Assembly (NCBI RefSeq): GCF_949152215.1
Contig: NZ_OX424407.1
Coordinates: forward strand, 872,530 to 936,529
Direction of reading: 5' to 3'
Length of the DNA stretch: 64,000 nucleotides
DNA from: Lancefieldella sp. Marseille-Q7238
Lineage (GTDB): Bacteria > Actinomycetota > Coriobacteriia > Coriobacteriales > Atopobiaceae
A program made the position numbers and the translations under genes. The notes below the pieces were generated by a model. That model saw nothing but the letters and a program-made list of their open reading frames with translations. It was not told the origin of the DNA and ran no database searches. Each line of letters opens with the position of its first letter. The stretch's first letter is position 1. Positions 25,205 through 34,334 of the stretch are shown piece by piece.

Positions 25205-27819
25205 CTATCGACGTTTTTTCGCATTTCTCGCGAATGCGATCCCACCCGAAACCGCAAGCGTTGTACCTGCCACTACGATACCTACAATACCGGCGCCTGC
25301 GGTCGTCGGAAGACCCGGAATGGGTTCATCGGCTATGGTGATCGTCGGGACATTTCCAATCTTGGGAAGAGCTGCTTGCGCTCCGCCCGAATCTACGGTG
25401 CTCACATTGCCGTCTTCGTCGACAATGATCTTGTGAACTTGTGTATCAAGGTTATATCCGGCCGGAGCCTGGGTCTCTTTGAGCCAATAGGTCTTGCCGG
25501 CGATAAGACCGTAGAAGAGCGCTTTGCCGTCTCCGTCGGTTGTCACGGTTGCATCGGGAATAGGACTGGTAAGGGAGGCGTCGCTATAGACGAGCGCGGG
25601 GTTGTCGCCTGCGCCAAACGAGCCGTCATTGTTATCCTCATAGAGCGTAAATTTCGCGCCACTCAATGCGGTAGCTCCGTCAGTGCTCTTCTTGAGCACG
25701 GCGAGCGGCACGGCAATGTACTTATTGGTAAATACCGCTCCGTCGCCATCATATTCAGGGGTCGCCGTAAGGGTACCGTCGCCGTTGTCCACAACCTTTA
25801 CCGTGACATTTTCCACGTGATCGTCGTTTTTATAGCCGGTCCCTCCGCCGCGTACCTCTGTAATGGTATAGCGATACGTACCTGGCTGAGTGTATTCGAT
25901 CTTATCAAAGGCAACGGCGCCGTTGCTATCGTTGGTTTTCAGCTGATCGGTAGCATCATCCTGACCCTTAAGCCTGAACTGGAATTGTCCGTCCTCAAGC
26001 GGACGGCCTTCCAAGACCTTAGTCGCGCTGAGGCTGACTTCACCTTTTGCCTTATAGGTATTGGTGATCTCAAAGGAACCAGTCTGGGCAGTGATACCCT
26101 TAAGCGTGATCACAGAGCCTGCAGCCGAAGACGTTCCCTGCGCCGTTGCCGTTACAGCGGAAGCCTCATAGTAGGACGGAAGAGATTCTTCCTCAAACGT
26201 ATAAGTATGCCCAAGGGGTCCTGCAGGGACGCTCTCTAGAGTCGTCTCATAGGTATTGGTCCCTGTTTTTGTCAACGTAACGTCGTACTTTTTCTCGTTC
26301 ACCGTTCCGGCATCACGCGTGACGGTGCCCCGAAGTACCGCAGGTCGGCTTGCGTTGTTTTGAACGTGGTCATCGCCGGCCCACTGTTTTGTGATCTTCA
26401 GTTTTGACGTATCGGGAGAAACTACCGGCTTGTTATAGAGAGCCTCGGCAGGATCGCTCACCTTTGTTGTAACAGTCCCGTCAGAAGACGTTGACGTCAG
26501 GATGGTCCTGAAGGAGATCTTGGCCTTATCGTTATCATTTGAATAAAGGCCCTTGGAATCGTTAACGCCGTCACCGTCGTTATCTCCGTCTTCCAGAGTT
26601 GCGCCTTCTGCTATGGCGTCATACGCGGCCTGAGTCGCTTTTGTCTTGAGCGTGATCGAATACGTAACGCCATCCTCAAGGACCTTTGACGAATCACGTT
26701 CGGGCGACCAGGTAACGGTCTTATCGGCCATATTGAATACGGGCTTTACGTAATCCCAGCTGCCCGTTGTTGCTCCTGTTGAAGAATCGTAGCTTGCAAG
26801 CACCGTACCGTCAGACGCCGTCTTTTTCAAAACGTACTGGGGCGTCCCGGTACCGGCAAAATCCATGTTCACGGTATTAAGACCGTCATTAATGGTGACT
26901 TGCTTATAGGTAATCGACTTGGTAATGACAGAGGCGATCGCCTTGAGAGCATCTTCCAGCTCGGCGGTGTTGTTTGCCTTATAGTAGTATTTGCCATTTG
27001 GTGCCTGATGCTCATTCCCGGTATATGCATAGTTAGTCAGTTGTCTGAGGTAGTTATGTCCTCCGTACATATACACTGAATAGAGATGGTATCCGGACTG
27101 ACCGAGAGCACGGGCTTCGTCTAAAGCGCTGTAATAACCATCGTAGTTGTTTGTCCAGATAGGATTCCCCCCATCCCCCTTTTTTGAGTCGGAAGGCCAT
27201 CGGTGACAAAGAGCACATAGGTGGGATTCCCATTCGCCGCTTTTTGGTCAGCAAGGTATTTTGCTTCCCCAAGGGCCTCTTCCCAGTTTGTACCTGTGTG
27301 CCATCCCATATTGTTAGTTGCCCTTTGGAATGTGTTGAGATCCGCCGTCCAATTACATTCGACATGCGGTTTCTCATTGAAGGATAGCAGGGCCATTTCC
27401 ACAACATCTTTTTTTGCATCTTTATTGATTCCGAGGATGGTCGACGAAAGATCATTTACAACGCGTTTTGCAGCCTGAAGACGAGTCAAGCCTCCGCCAG
27501 CTTGTGAAGTCATACTGGAAGAGTTGTCAAAAACGACCAGAACGTTTGCTTTCTGCTCCTCGGAAGCAGAGGCGGTTTCGCCTTTAACGGTAAGCGTCAG
27601 ATCATAGGTACCGTCACCGTTTGAGGTTAGTGTCTTTTTATGTACTGGTGGGGTTGTGATTTCCGGATCTTGTGCAAATGCACTGCCGGAAGTAAAAAGT
27701 AACTGCCCTACAAGAGCAAATAAAAATACTACTAGGAAGAGAGGGAGTTTATTACGCCCCCTCCCGCGCGTTTTAGCACAGGCAGAAATCTGCTTTGGCC
27801 TGCTATTTACTAAAATCAT
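25205..27819 (-). pseudogene. VWA/Cna-B pilus tip adhesin, frameshifted (or phase-variable)
   Basis: The N-terminal part (27819-27121) has a signal peptide and a von Willebrand A domain with MIDAS motif VFDNSSSM, reading on to TYVLFVTDGLPT. The frame then shifts by one base within a tract of C6, AT, C5 and T6 at 27167-27185 (plus strand), and stops at 27121. The downstream frame, open from about 27165 (TNNYDGYYSALDEARALGQS) to 25205, encodes the rest of the VWA domain, Cna-B domains (GTYRYTITEVRGGGTGY, KTYWLKETQAPAGYNL) and a sorting signal LPTTAGAG with membrane helix. One added base in the tract would restore a protein of about 870 aa. A sequencing error, a pseudogene or slippage-based phase variation are all possible. 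It is the first gene of the pilus operon. Confidence 0.85.
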
Positions 27820-28017
27820 AGCTCTCCTCGCAAGTGCCGTTTCTCTTTTAGTTCAACTTTCCTTAGATTACTTTAGGACTTACTGTATCAGAAGAAACGA
27901 AATGATTTCTTTCTTTTCTCATCTTCACAATAAATGTATATTTCGAAATGGTAATTGAAATATAGCTTATCTACCTAGTCTTTATTTAACGACGATTTAT
28001 GGAGATGTTCAAGGTTC

Positions 28018-28052
28018 AAAAATACACCGCCCAAAACATATGAGCGGTGTAT
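28018..28052 (-). terminator. Terminator of the SHIRT-domain surface protein gene
   Basis: A 9-bp stem ATACACCGC / GCGGTGTAT is followed on the minus strand by TTTTTG, 69 bases past the stop of the 693-aa surface protein gene. It separates that gene from the pilus operon. The rest of the 301-base gap (27820-28120) is AT-rich and should hold the pilus operon promoter, but no convincing -35/-10 pair was found. Confidence 0.85.
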
Positions 28053-28120
28053 GAAACTTAAACTATGGCCGAAAGCTCAGGCTATGCGACCAGCCTTAAA
28101 GTTGTTGCCTCTGGCACGCC

Positions 28121-30202
28121 TCAGCCTCTGGCAGCACGATACTTCTTGGCAACGATCGCGAGAAGTACGACCGCACTACCGGCGGCAGCTGTCATAAGAG
28201 CATACTGCATCATCGAGTTGTCGCCCGTATAAGGAACGGTCTTGTGCGACTTTGGCGGTACCGGATTGGTCGTAGTGTTGGTATCCGTATCTATCAAGCC
28301 GTCGCTCACATGAGCGGTATTGACAACATTGACATCTTTGGTGCCCTTATCGACCTTGACCTTAAAGGTTACGGTAAGAGTCTCTCCGGAAGCCACGTTC
28401 TTCTTCCAGGTAACCTTATGCGCAGCTTCATCATATACGCCGTCGTTATCAGCGGAACCATCAACATAGGTGGTATGCTCAGGGATAGCGTCGGTAATGG
28501 TAACGTCGCGAGCGGTATTTGTGGTATTGGTATACGTCACAGAATACGTCAGTATCTGTCCCGCTTTTACCTTATTGCCATCAATAGTATTACCGTCAGC
28601 ATCAAGGACATCTTTTTTGGGCTGAGGTTCAATAACCCATACGCCAATAAAGTGTGCATTCTTATGGTCAATGGTCTCAGAATCGTGATCATAGCCCATA
28701 AAGACCCATGTGCCTTCAGAAGTCTCTACGCGAGTCTTTCCGTCAATAGGAGGATCAGGAGTTACTGTTGTACCGTTTTTAATCCCTGTTTGCTTGCCGG
28801 GAAGCAGATCGAGAACTTCTTGGGGAAGCTCTTTACCGGGCGTACCGCTCACAAATTCGTGATCCTTTGCATACAGCAGGTCTGTAACGACTTTGTTTGA
28901 ATCAGTTTTAATGTTATCCACATTCTGCGTCACAATATTGGTGATACTCTCAGCACCCTGCTGAGTAACCTTCTCATTGGTAACCGTCTTATAAACGATA
29001 GTATAGTATTTACCGCCGTTACCCTTAGTCAGATGCTTCTTGGCAATATCAACAGTAACTTTCTGTCCTTCAACTGTAACGGTATAATCATCGCCCTCTG
29101 TCAGAGTGGTGCCGTCTTGAGTGACCGTAAGGCTCTTGAAATCCAAACGCTCGTCAAACGTATCGACCATACTCATAGATGTAATAGGGCCAATGGTATC
29201 TACACCCGGTTTGGGCATACGGTATTTGGTTGTATAGGTAAGCTCTTGGCCGGCTTCTGCCTGTACCTCAGCCTTGTCGACCTCTTTGGTTGGAGGAGGT
29301 GCAATGACCTCTGTATAGAGTCCAAAAAGACCGCCACATGACATGGTAGTGCCGTACTCAAAGTTGATCTTGTTGTCCACCGACCGAATACCCATGCCGG
29401 TAACATTGTGTTCCGCGTCGTCACCGGATGTGCCGGCAGGATCAGTCGGCTCCCACGTGGTCTTGTTCCCAACAGTAGTTTCATGAAGATTGTTGCGATT
29501 GTTCTTAACGATCTTGTCGAATGCCGTATCCTTGTTGAACACAGAGAACGTCTCTTTGCGATTATGTGTGCTGATAACGTCGATGTCGGAGGGGAACATG
29601 ACCGCCCTGAGATCGCAAGGAGACCCGTCCTGGTACTTCAGCTCAACGGTAACGTTGGCATTGACTGAAAAAGTATGGAACATGTCCTTGGTATAGGTGG
29701 GATGCGTGCCATCAAGGTAATTCTGAATATAGAAGGATTTTTTGCCCCAGTTTTCATCAACCATCATAAACGGTACAACAGTCTTGGAGGGATTTTCAAA
29801 ATCTCCGGTCCCCTCCTGCAAAAAGCCCAAATCAACACTATTTACCGTTACGTACACATCAACAGCTTTGCTGTTCACAGTGCCGGCATTTGAAAACTTA
29901 AGCCGAAGCGGCTGGTTAAACGACTGATCTCCCCGATTGGCCTTATCTACCTTAAGAGCAAAGACCGTACTCTGTTCACGGCCGGCCTCAGGAGGAAGAA
30001 CGTCCATCTCAACATCACCGCTTTGGGAGAGCACCTCCATGTTTGCCTGAGTCATGGTGAACTGATACGCCTGGACATGAGCAAGATCGGTATCATCCTT
30101 GATTTCAGTAACTGCAAAAGCAGCAGTTGATGGTACTACTATCAAACACGCTAACAGGGCTGCAAGAAATACCGACGCCCTTTTTATGATCCGTTTGCGC
30201 AT
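28121..30202 (-). CDS. Large cell-wall-anchored adhesin with SHIRT and DUF11-like domains
   Basis: The 693-aa precursor begins MRKRIIKRAS with a signal peptide (VFLAALLACLIVVPSTAAFA). The N-terminal 300 residues are an adhesin-like region of unknown fold. Then come an isopeptide-type domain (LDFKSLTVTQDGTTLTEGDD), a SHIRT-like domain (HEFVSGTPGKELPQEVLDLL to FIGVWVIE), and a DUF11-like repeat (GQILTYSVTYTNTTNTARDV). It ends with VPYTGD, a membrane helix and KKYRAARG, a sorting signal that deviates from LPXTG in its first residues. The start at 30202 has GAGAGG upstream. It is transcribed separately from the pilus operon. A surface adhesion role is inferred from architecture. Confidence 0.88.
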   Translation of the reverse strand: MRKRIIKRASVFLAALLACLIVVPSTAAFAVTEIKDDTDLAHVQAYQFTMTQANMEVLSQSGDVEMDVLPPEAGREQSTVFALKVDKANRGDQSFNQPLRLKFSNAGTVNSKAVDVYVTVNSVDLGFLQEGTGDFENPSKTVVPFMMVDENWGKKSFYIQNYLDGTHPTYTKDMFHTFSVNANVTVELKYQDGSPCDLRAVMFPSDIDVISTHNRKETFSVFNKDTAFDKIVKNNRNNLHETTVGNKTTWEPTDPAGTSGDDAEHNVTGMGIRSVDNKINFEYGTTMSCGGLFGLYTEVIAPPPTKEVDKAEVQAEAGQELTYTTKYRMPKPGVDTIGPITSMSMVDTFDERLDFKSLTVTQDGTTLTEGDDYTVTVEGQKVTVDIAKKHLTKGNGGKYYTIVYKTVTNEKVTQQGAESITNIVTQNVDNIKTDSNKVVTDLLYAKDHEFVSGTPGKELPQEVLDLLPGKQTGIKNGTTVTPDPPIDGKTRVETSEGTWVFMGYDHDSETIDHKNAHFIGVWVIEPQPKKDVLDADGNTIDGNKVKAGQILTYSVTYTNTTNTARDVTITDAIPEHTTYVDGSADNDGVYDEAAHKVTWKKNVASGETLTVTFKVKVDKGTKDVNVVNTAHVSDGLIDTDTNTTTNPVPPKSHKTVPYTGDNSMMQYALMTAAAGSAVVLLAIVAKKYRAARG

Positions 30203-30381
30203 AACATACCTCTCGCTATAGGCTATACACACCGACGCAGATACTATCTCATAGTCATATCGCCTTATCCGTAAAAGTCAAAAGAAATTACCCCCACACA
30301 CACAAAATTAACAAACTTAGGCAACAGAACTCATGTTTATTAACCGTAATCCTATGCATAGTTGATAGTGATCATACGCAT

Positions 30382-30417
30382 AGTTGTCCATTCGAAAATA
30401 GTTGCCCATTCGAAAAT
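30382..30417. repeat. Tandem 18-bp repeat
   Basis: Two abutting copies of AGTTGYCCATTCGAAAAT (30382-30399 and 30400-30417) differ at one base. The core GCATAGTTG also occurs twice just upstream. They lie in the 338-base gap between the adhesin gene and ssrA, upstream of the adhesin, and could be regulator-binding sites. The same gap holds an 11-bp-stem hairpin at 30465-30488 (GGGGCGAGAAG / CTTCTCGCCCC). Confidence 0.8.
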
Positions 30418-30492
30418 GGTCTGCAAATTGCCTGTTATAAGTCGTCGGCTATGCGGGGCGAGAAGCCCTTCTCGCCCCTTGAATATCTACCA

Positions 30493-30532
30493 AAGAAGCC
30501 GTACCAAAAATCACTTCCTGATACGGCTTCTT
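30493..30532 (-). terminator. Terminator of ssrA
   Basis: An 11-bp stem AAGAAGCCGTA / TACGGCTTCTT with an 18-base loop begins eight bases past the encoded CCA end of tmRNA, with a short T run (TTCTTTGG) on the minus strand. Confidence 0.75.
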
Positions 30533-30540
30533 GTTGTGTA

Positions 30541-30910
30541 TGGTGGAGGTGCGGAGAATCGAACTCCGGTCCAAAGCAAATCCGCGGCAGGTGTCTCCAA
30601 GCTCAGTTGCTCATTACATCTTAAACAACGCACGCCGAGCAACCCGCGTTTGTTGTTCCAGCCGGTTCAATCTTTTTGTAAGGCATACCGACTACGTCCT
30701 TACAAGCATCTCCCTCACATGACGTCGCCCCGGAAGCGGGAGCATATCCCGGTTTGACGCGCTGAACTTTTAATTAAGCAGCGAGAGCCATCTGAGGCTC
30801 ATAAGAAAGAGTGTTGTCAATTCAATTTGACATTTCCCCTGTTTAACGTGGCGAGGAGACCACGGCTTGCTGCCCACCTAAAACTCACCCTGTCGAATCC
30901 AGTCACCCCC
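30541..30910 (-). ncRNA. ssrA: Transfer-messenger RNA (tmRNA)
   Basis: The 370-base gene starts GGGGGTGACTGGATTCGACA and ends GGAGTTCGATTCTCCGC..CCA, the tRNA-like half that pairs through GGGGGTG / CACCTCC. It rescues stalled ribosomes. The tag reading frame ends at a TAA (30776-30774) and encodes DNTLSYEPQMALAA (30818-30777), ending in the degradation signal ALAA. A UGA two codons earlier limits the resume codon to the GAC or the codon before it. The partner gene smpB lies about 1.8 kb away. Confidence 0.97.
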
Positions 30911-31120
30911 GGATGAATGAGGCGCTGTGTCACCATACAGCTTTCAAGTTACGCACGCGAGAAGCACAGCACAGGCGGCGTTGCTTAAGCCGCGCCGGAC
31001 GGACGGCATCTCTACCATCGCCGAGCTTTTCTCAGCGCCCGATAATAACATCGGGACGAACAGTATACCCCTTTTTGTCGGGATATGCTCGTGTTTTCAG
31101 ACGACAACACAGCGCGCGAG

Positions 31121-31230
31121 GTAACTTTCCAGAAGTGCGGCGCCGCGCCTTCCGAAAGTATGGCCCAGCAGGTGACTTTCCAGAAAGGGGTATGGCTCAC
31201 GGGTGGCGTTTCCAAAAAAGTGCCACAGTT
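31121..31230. repeat. Four imperfect tandem repeats of about 24-31 bp
   Basis: Units starting at 31121, 31145, 31172 and 31203 share the core GTGACTTTCCAGAAAG followed by a variable TATGGC-like segment. They form the left half of a 520-base gene-free stretch between ssrA and the YoaK gene (30911-31431). Short frames through them on both strands look like repeat artefacts, not genes. No promoter or terminator was recognised in the stretch. Confidence 0.7.
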
Positions 31231-31337
31231 GTGATAAAAATACTTCACAACTCATGGCATTTTTAGGGGATTTATCACAACTGATGCCTTTTTTAGGAGA
31301 TTTCGTATCACAACTCATGCACTTTTTTGGAATCGCC
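31205..31337. repeat. Composite repeat: 32-bp inverted arms around tandem units
   Basis: The arms 31205-31236 and 31306-31337 are inverted copies matching at 28 of 32 bases (GGCG..TTCCAAAAAAGTGC...AGTTGTGATA). Between and including the right arm are three direct copies of a unit of about 31 bases with core TCACAACTCATG..C.TTTTTT.GG (from 31244, 31275 and 31308). The structure resembles a small mobile or regulatory repeat element; its family is unknown to me. Confidence 0.75.
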
Positions 31338-31431
31338 TCAATGGACGCCCGAGTAGACCGGAAGCGGACGCCTGGGTAGCACCTAACGAGGACTGAAGTG
31401 GACCAGAGCCGAACGCTGAAGTGCACTGGAG

Positions 31432-32226
31432 TCAGTCGACTGAAGAGGAACTTCCTGGCTGAGAGGTTCTTCTCGCCCGCTCATGCGCTCGGCCTGCCGC
31501 GAAACCTTTGGCATACTCTGACCTGCGGCGATCCTTTGCCTCGCGAATCTCCTCATCATGCAGCAGCTGCCGCTCCCGATCGATGAACATAACCGCAATC
31601 ACAGCGAGAAGAAACACGGGGCTTGCAAGAATCATGTAATTCCCCATCACGGGAATCAACCGACTCCCGATAACGGCTCCCGCAACAAAGCAGAAAATGG
31701 TTCCGAAATAGAGCAGGGAAGACTCCGCGTGCTCCTTGTTATGCGTGTGGATATATGCGGCGACTTCCTGCGTGCCGCTTCGAAGGTTCCCTATGCACAT
31801 GGTCGTCGCGAACGCGTGTCCGTGCAGCTTTCTGAACGCCTGCACCTGGATGCCGCACGCCAGCGACGTAAGGCTGTTTGCCAGCAGGTTCATATCCTGC
31901 GGCATAAACGCAACGCAGGTCAAGAGAAAGATTTCGACAAAAACGGCAAGCTGTCTCCAGTGAAGATGACGTTCGCGAGCCACTATGCGAATGACATACG
32001 CCACCGCGATGCCGATGGCAAACGCCAGCACCGGCATTCCATACTTAGCACACTTTTCAAACGAGCCGCTGGTTACATGAATGCCCAACAACAACAAATT
32101 GCCCGTTTGCGCATTGGCGAAGACGTGATCGCGCACAAGATAGGAGTAGGCGTCCATCACGCCTCCCGACAGCGCCAAAAGCGCCGCTACCTCAACGGAA
32201 TCCGACATTTGCAACGCGTGTTTCAA
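31432..32226 (-). CDS. YoaK/DUF1275 family membrane protein
   Basis: The 264-aa protein has about six membrane segments and the family signatures SGGVMDAYSYLVRDHVFANAQTGN and ACGIQVQAFRKLHGHAFATTMCIGNLRSG. YoaK-family proteins are integral membrane proteins of unsettled function, often annotated as possible transporters. A TTG start with GGGAG six bases upstream is used. The C-terminal 45 residues are hydrophilic and arginine-rich (EIREAKDRRRSEYAKGFAAG). It stands alone, between repeats and a terminator. Confidence 0.9.
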   Translation of the reverse strand: MKHALQMSDSVEVAALLALSGGVMDAYSYLVRDHVFANAQTGNLLLLGIHVTSGSFEKCAKYGMPVLAFAIGIAVAYVIRIVARERHLHWRQLAVFVEIFLLTCVAFMPQDMNLLANSLTSLACGIQVQAFRKLHGHAFATTMCIGNLRSGTQEVAAYIHTHNKEHAESSLLYFGTIFCFVAGAVIGSRLIPVMGNYMILASPVFLLAVIAVMFIDRERQLLHDEEIREAKDRRRSEYAKGFAAGRAHERARRTSQPGSSSSVD

Positions 32227-32272
32227 AGCAATCTCCCTGCTGATTGGTCACCATAAGTCGTGCAACTCGCAC

Positions 32273-32306
32273 GAAAAAAGCGGCGCAAGCAAAAGCTTAC
32301 ACCGCT
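32273..32306 (-). terminator. Terminator of the rubredoxin gene
   Basis: A 12-bp stem with G-U pairs (AGCGGTGTAAGC / GCTTGCGCCGCT on the minus strand) with a TTTT loop is followed by TTTTTT. It lies 65 bases past the rubredoxin stop. Confidence 0.9.
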
Positions 32307-32370
32307 AACTTAGCACTACTCGACAAAAATGTTATAGCTCAATTGCCAAGCTTCATTCGCATCGTCAAAG

Positions 32371-32508
32371 TTAGTCCTCGACAAGCTCAAACTGATCGGG
32401 GCCAACGCCGCACACGGGGCACGTATAGTCCTCGGGAAGTTCGGGGGTATCAACCTCAACCTCATAGCCGCAAACGGTGCATACGAACTTGTATGTCTTT
32501 TCTGCCAT
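32371..32508 (-). CDS. Rubredoxin (45 aa)
   Basis: This small gene encodes [20 protein letters not shown] followed by [20 protein letters not shown] and ends ELVED. The two CxxCG knuckles bind one iron, making a one-electron carrier used in oxidative-stress and redox reactions. It is shorter than classical rubredoxins (about 52 aa), with a compact loop between knuckles as in the C-terminal domain of rubrerythrins. GAGG lies seven bases before the ATG. It has its own terminator and so is probably a single-gene transcript; no partner oxidoreductase is adjacent. Confidence 0.93.
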   Translation of the reverse strand: MAEKTYKFVCTVCGYEVEVDTPELPEDYTCPVCGVGPDQFELVED

Positions 32509-32748
32509 GTTGTTTCCTCTCTCCACGACCGGCTCCATACCGGTCTTTTACGTACTTCTGGTCCTGCAAACACGCGATCGCACTGGGTAAATTACGACCA
32601 CGTTTGAAGCATTTTATCAATACCTGACTTTTTTACAAGCCCGAGAGCTCCTTATCGGCACGTAACGTCACCGGCCTCTAAGCTGCCGGCGTCCAAAGTC
32701 CGGCGACCACAGCCTGACGCATCAACACCGGAGCATCAAAACCAGCAG

Positions 32749-33219
32749 CTAAAAGCGACTCCGCTCCTTGAGCGCACGCTGAATCTCCCTGTCGGAATCA
32801 CGACGAGCAGCGTCGGCTCGCTTGTCATATAGTTTCTTGCCGCGCGCGAGTCCAATAACCAGCTTCACACGATTATGCGTGTCAAACAGCAGGTCAAGCG
32901 GTATGAGCGCAAGCCCCTTTTGGCGCAGCTTGCTATCAAGATAGGTAATCTGGCTCCTGTGCAGCAACAGCTTGCGCTTGCGGTCCGGGTCTACATTCCA
33001 CACACCGCCATTTGAGTACGGATGGATATGCACCCCGTGAAGCCACACTTCACGACCACGAACCAGGCAGAACGCGTCCGTAATCTGCGCTCCACGGTCA
33101 CGAAGGCTTTTGACCTCCGTGCCCGTCAGCACCACACCGCATTCAAACGTCTCCAGTATTTCGTATTCATGGCGAGCAGAACGATTGCGCGCAATACTCT
33201 TACGCTCACGCTTTTCCAT
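32749..33219 (-). CDS. smpB: SsrA-binding protein SmpB
   Basis: SmpB binds the tRNA-like domain of tmRNA and brings it to stalled ribosomes. The 156-aa protein has YEILETFECGVVLTGTEVKSLR, HIHPYSNGGVWNVDPDRKRKLLLHR and the basic tail KKLYDKRADAARRDSDREIQ. The start at 33219 has GGAGG six bases upstream; the longer frame into the upstream gene is not supported. It overlaps the TPR gene by 14 bases. The target RNA gene, ssrA, is about 1.8 kb downstream, so both partners are clustered. Confidence 0.97.
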   Translation of the reverse strand: MEKRERKSIARNRSARHEYEILETFECGVVLTGTEVKSLRDRGAQITDAFCLVRGREVWLHGVHIHPYSNGGVWNVDPDRKRKLLLHRSQITYLDSKLRQKGLALIPLDLLFDTHNRVKLVIGLARGKKLYDKRADAARRDSDREIQRALKERSRF

Positions 33220-34165
33220 CGTCCGCCTCCTTTTGTGTCTTGGACCCAGGCTCCTTGCCGGCCGACATCTCAGACCCGGACCCCTTGCCATCCGACATCT
33301 CAGGCTCGGACTTCGTGCCAGCCGACGTCTCGGAGTTCAGCGCCGCGTCGCGCACGAGCTCCAAAAGAGCGAGGGCAGCGGGCTCGCCCACAAGATCGCG
33401 GGCGCGAATGGTCAACTGCGTTGCCTCGCCGCGATTGCCCATTGCAGCCTCATCTTGAGCGCACATCAAAAGGCAGACCGCGATTTCCGCGTTGGCTCCA
33501 TCAGGCAAGCCTTCCGCCGCGAGAAGATCCTCCGCTTCAGAGTCGGACACGCCATCCGGGTCGGTTTCGGTACCCGCGGCCTGACTCAAAGCGGCGTCAA
33601 GCGCCCCGTCACGCGCGTCAAGACGGCGAGCCACACGCAGCGCCGCTGCCGCCTGCTGCGGACAACCTGTCTGCTCAAACCATGCGGCGAAATTCAAAAA
33701 GGCGCGCGCAAGATGCCTTACCTCGCTTGCTCGCTCAAAGACGCTGAAGGTAAGCGCCAGATACTGCTGGACATCGCCGGCAATCTTATACAAATCAGCC
33801 AAATCAAGACGGGCGGCGCAGTTCATGGGGTTCCAGCGGATAGCCTGCTTGAGGGCGTCTGCCGCCTCTTCGTATTTGCCTGTCCGCACGCAGGAAAGCG
33901 CAAAGTCGGCATACAGACGTTCAAACGGCTCTCCAACGTCACGCAACTCTCGGGGGTCCTTCTCTACACGCCTATAGGCAAGACGGTCAAAGAGCGTGGG
34001 AAACGCGAACCATTGAACCTCGTTGGTTGTCTGATAATTGCGGTCAACGTACTCTTCCGCGTCCTCCGCGAGACGAGCCAGCAGCCCATACGCCTGTTCA
34101 TCTTCATTTTGCAGCAACAAGCCCTCGGCATCGATGAGCTCATCGGAAAGTTCTGTCTGTGCCAT
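33206..34165 (-). CDS. TPR-repeat protein between rnr and smpB
   Basis: The 319-aa protein is helical, with TPR-like units (FALSCVRTGKYEEAADALKQ, AIRWNPMNCAARLDLADLYK, AFLNFAAWFEQTGCPQQAAA). It has no signal peptide. The last 45 residues are a hydrophilic repeat (SETSAGTKSEPEMSDGKGSG, SEMSAGKEPGSKTQ), consistent with a disordered tail. It lies after rnr and overlaps smpB, so co-expression with the RNase R/trans-translation system is likely; a role in that pathway is only a guess from context. The start has GGAGAGAC before the ATG. Confidence 0.8.
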   Translation of the reverse strand: MAQTELSDELIDAEGLLLQNEDEQAYGLLARLAEDAEEYVDRNYQTTNEVQWFAFPTLFDRLAYRRVEKDPRELRDVGEPFERLYADFALSCVRTGKYEEAADALKQAIRWNPMNCAARLDLADLYKIAGDVQQYLALTFSVFERASEVRHLARAFLNFAAWFEQTGCPQQAAAALRVARRLDARDGALDAALSQAAGTETDPDGVSDSEAEDLLAAEGLPDGANAEIAVCLLMCAQDEAAMGNRGEATQLTIRARDLVGEPAALALLELVRDAALNSETSAGTKSEPEMSDGKGSGSEMSAGKEPGSKTQKEADDGKA

Positions 34166-34202
34166 GTCTCTCCTTCGGAGGCAATGCTTTATCCTTTTCG
34201 GC

Positions 34203-34258
34203 CGGCTACGCTGCGCATCGGCTACACTACACCCTCGGCCACGTTGCGCATCGGCTAC
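34203..34258. repeat. Two 23-bp direct repeats upstream of the TPR gene
   Basis: Copies at 34203-34225 and 34236-34258 share CGGCYACGYTGCGCATCGG with two mismatches overall, and a third partial copy (GGCTACGTTGCGC) overlaps the second. They lie in the 169-base gap between the rnr stop and the TPR gene start. No terminator is evident there. Confidence 0.65.
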
Positions 34259-34334
34259 GTTGCGCGGAACCGCGTTTCGGCCAGCGGCTCTTGCACGGCG
34301 GCTTTTTGCGCAGCTACTCTATACCCGCCTTGGC

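Noticed and set aside
25193-26239. A 348-codon plus-strand frame
   Set aside because: Antisense to the tip adhesin; repetitive composition mirrors the Cna-B domains.
30913-31426. Open frames of 109-117 codons in the repeat region next to ssrA
   Set aside because: Both strands give repetitive peptides produced by the DNA repeat units; no ribosome site or homology recognised.
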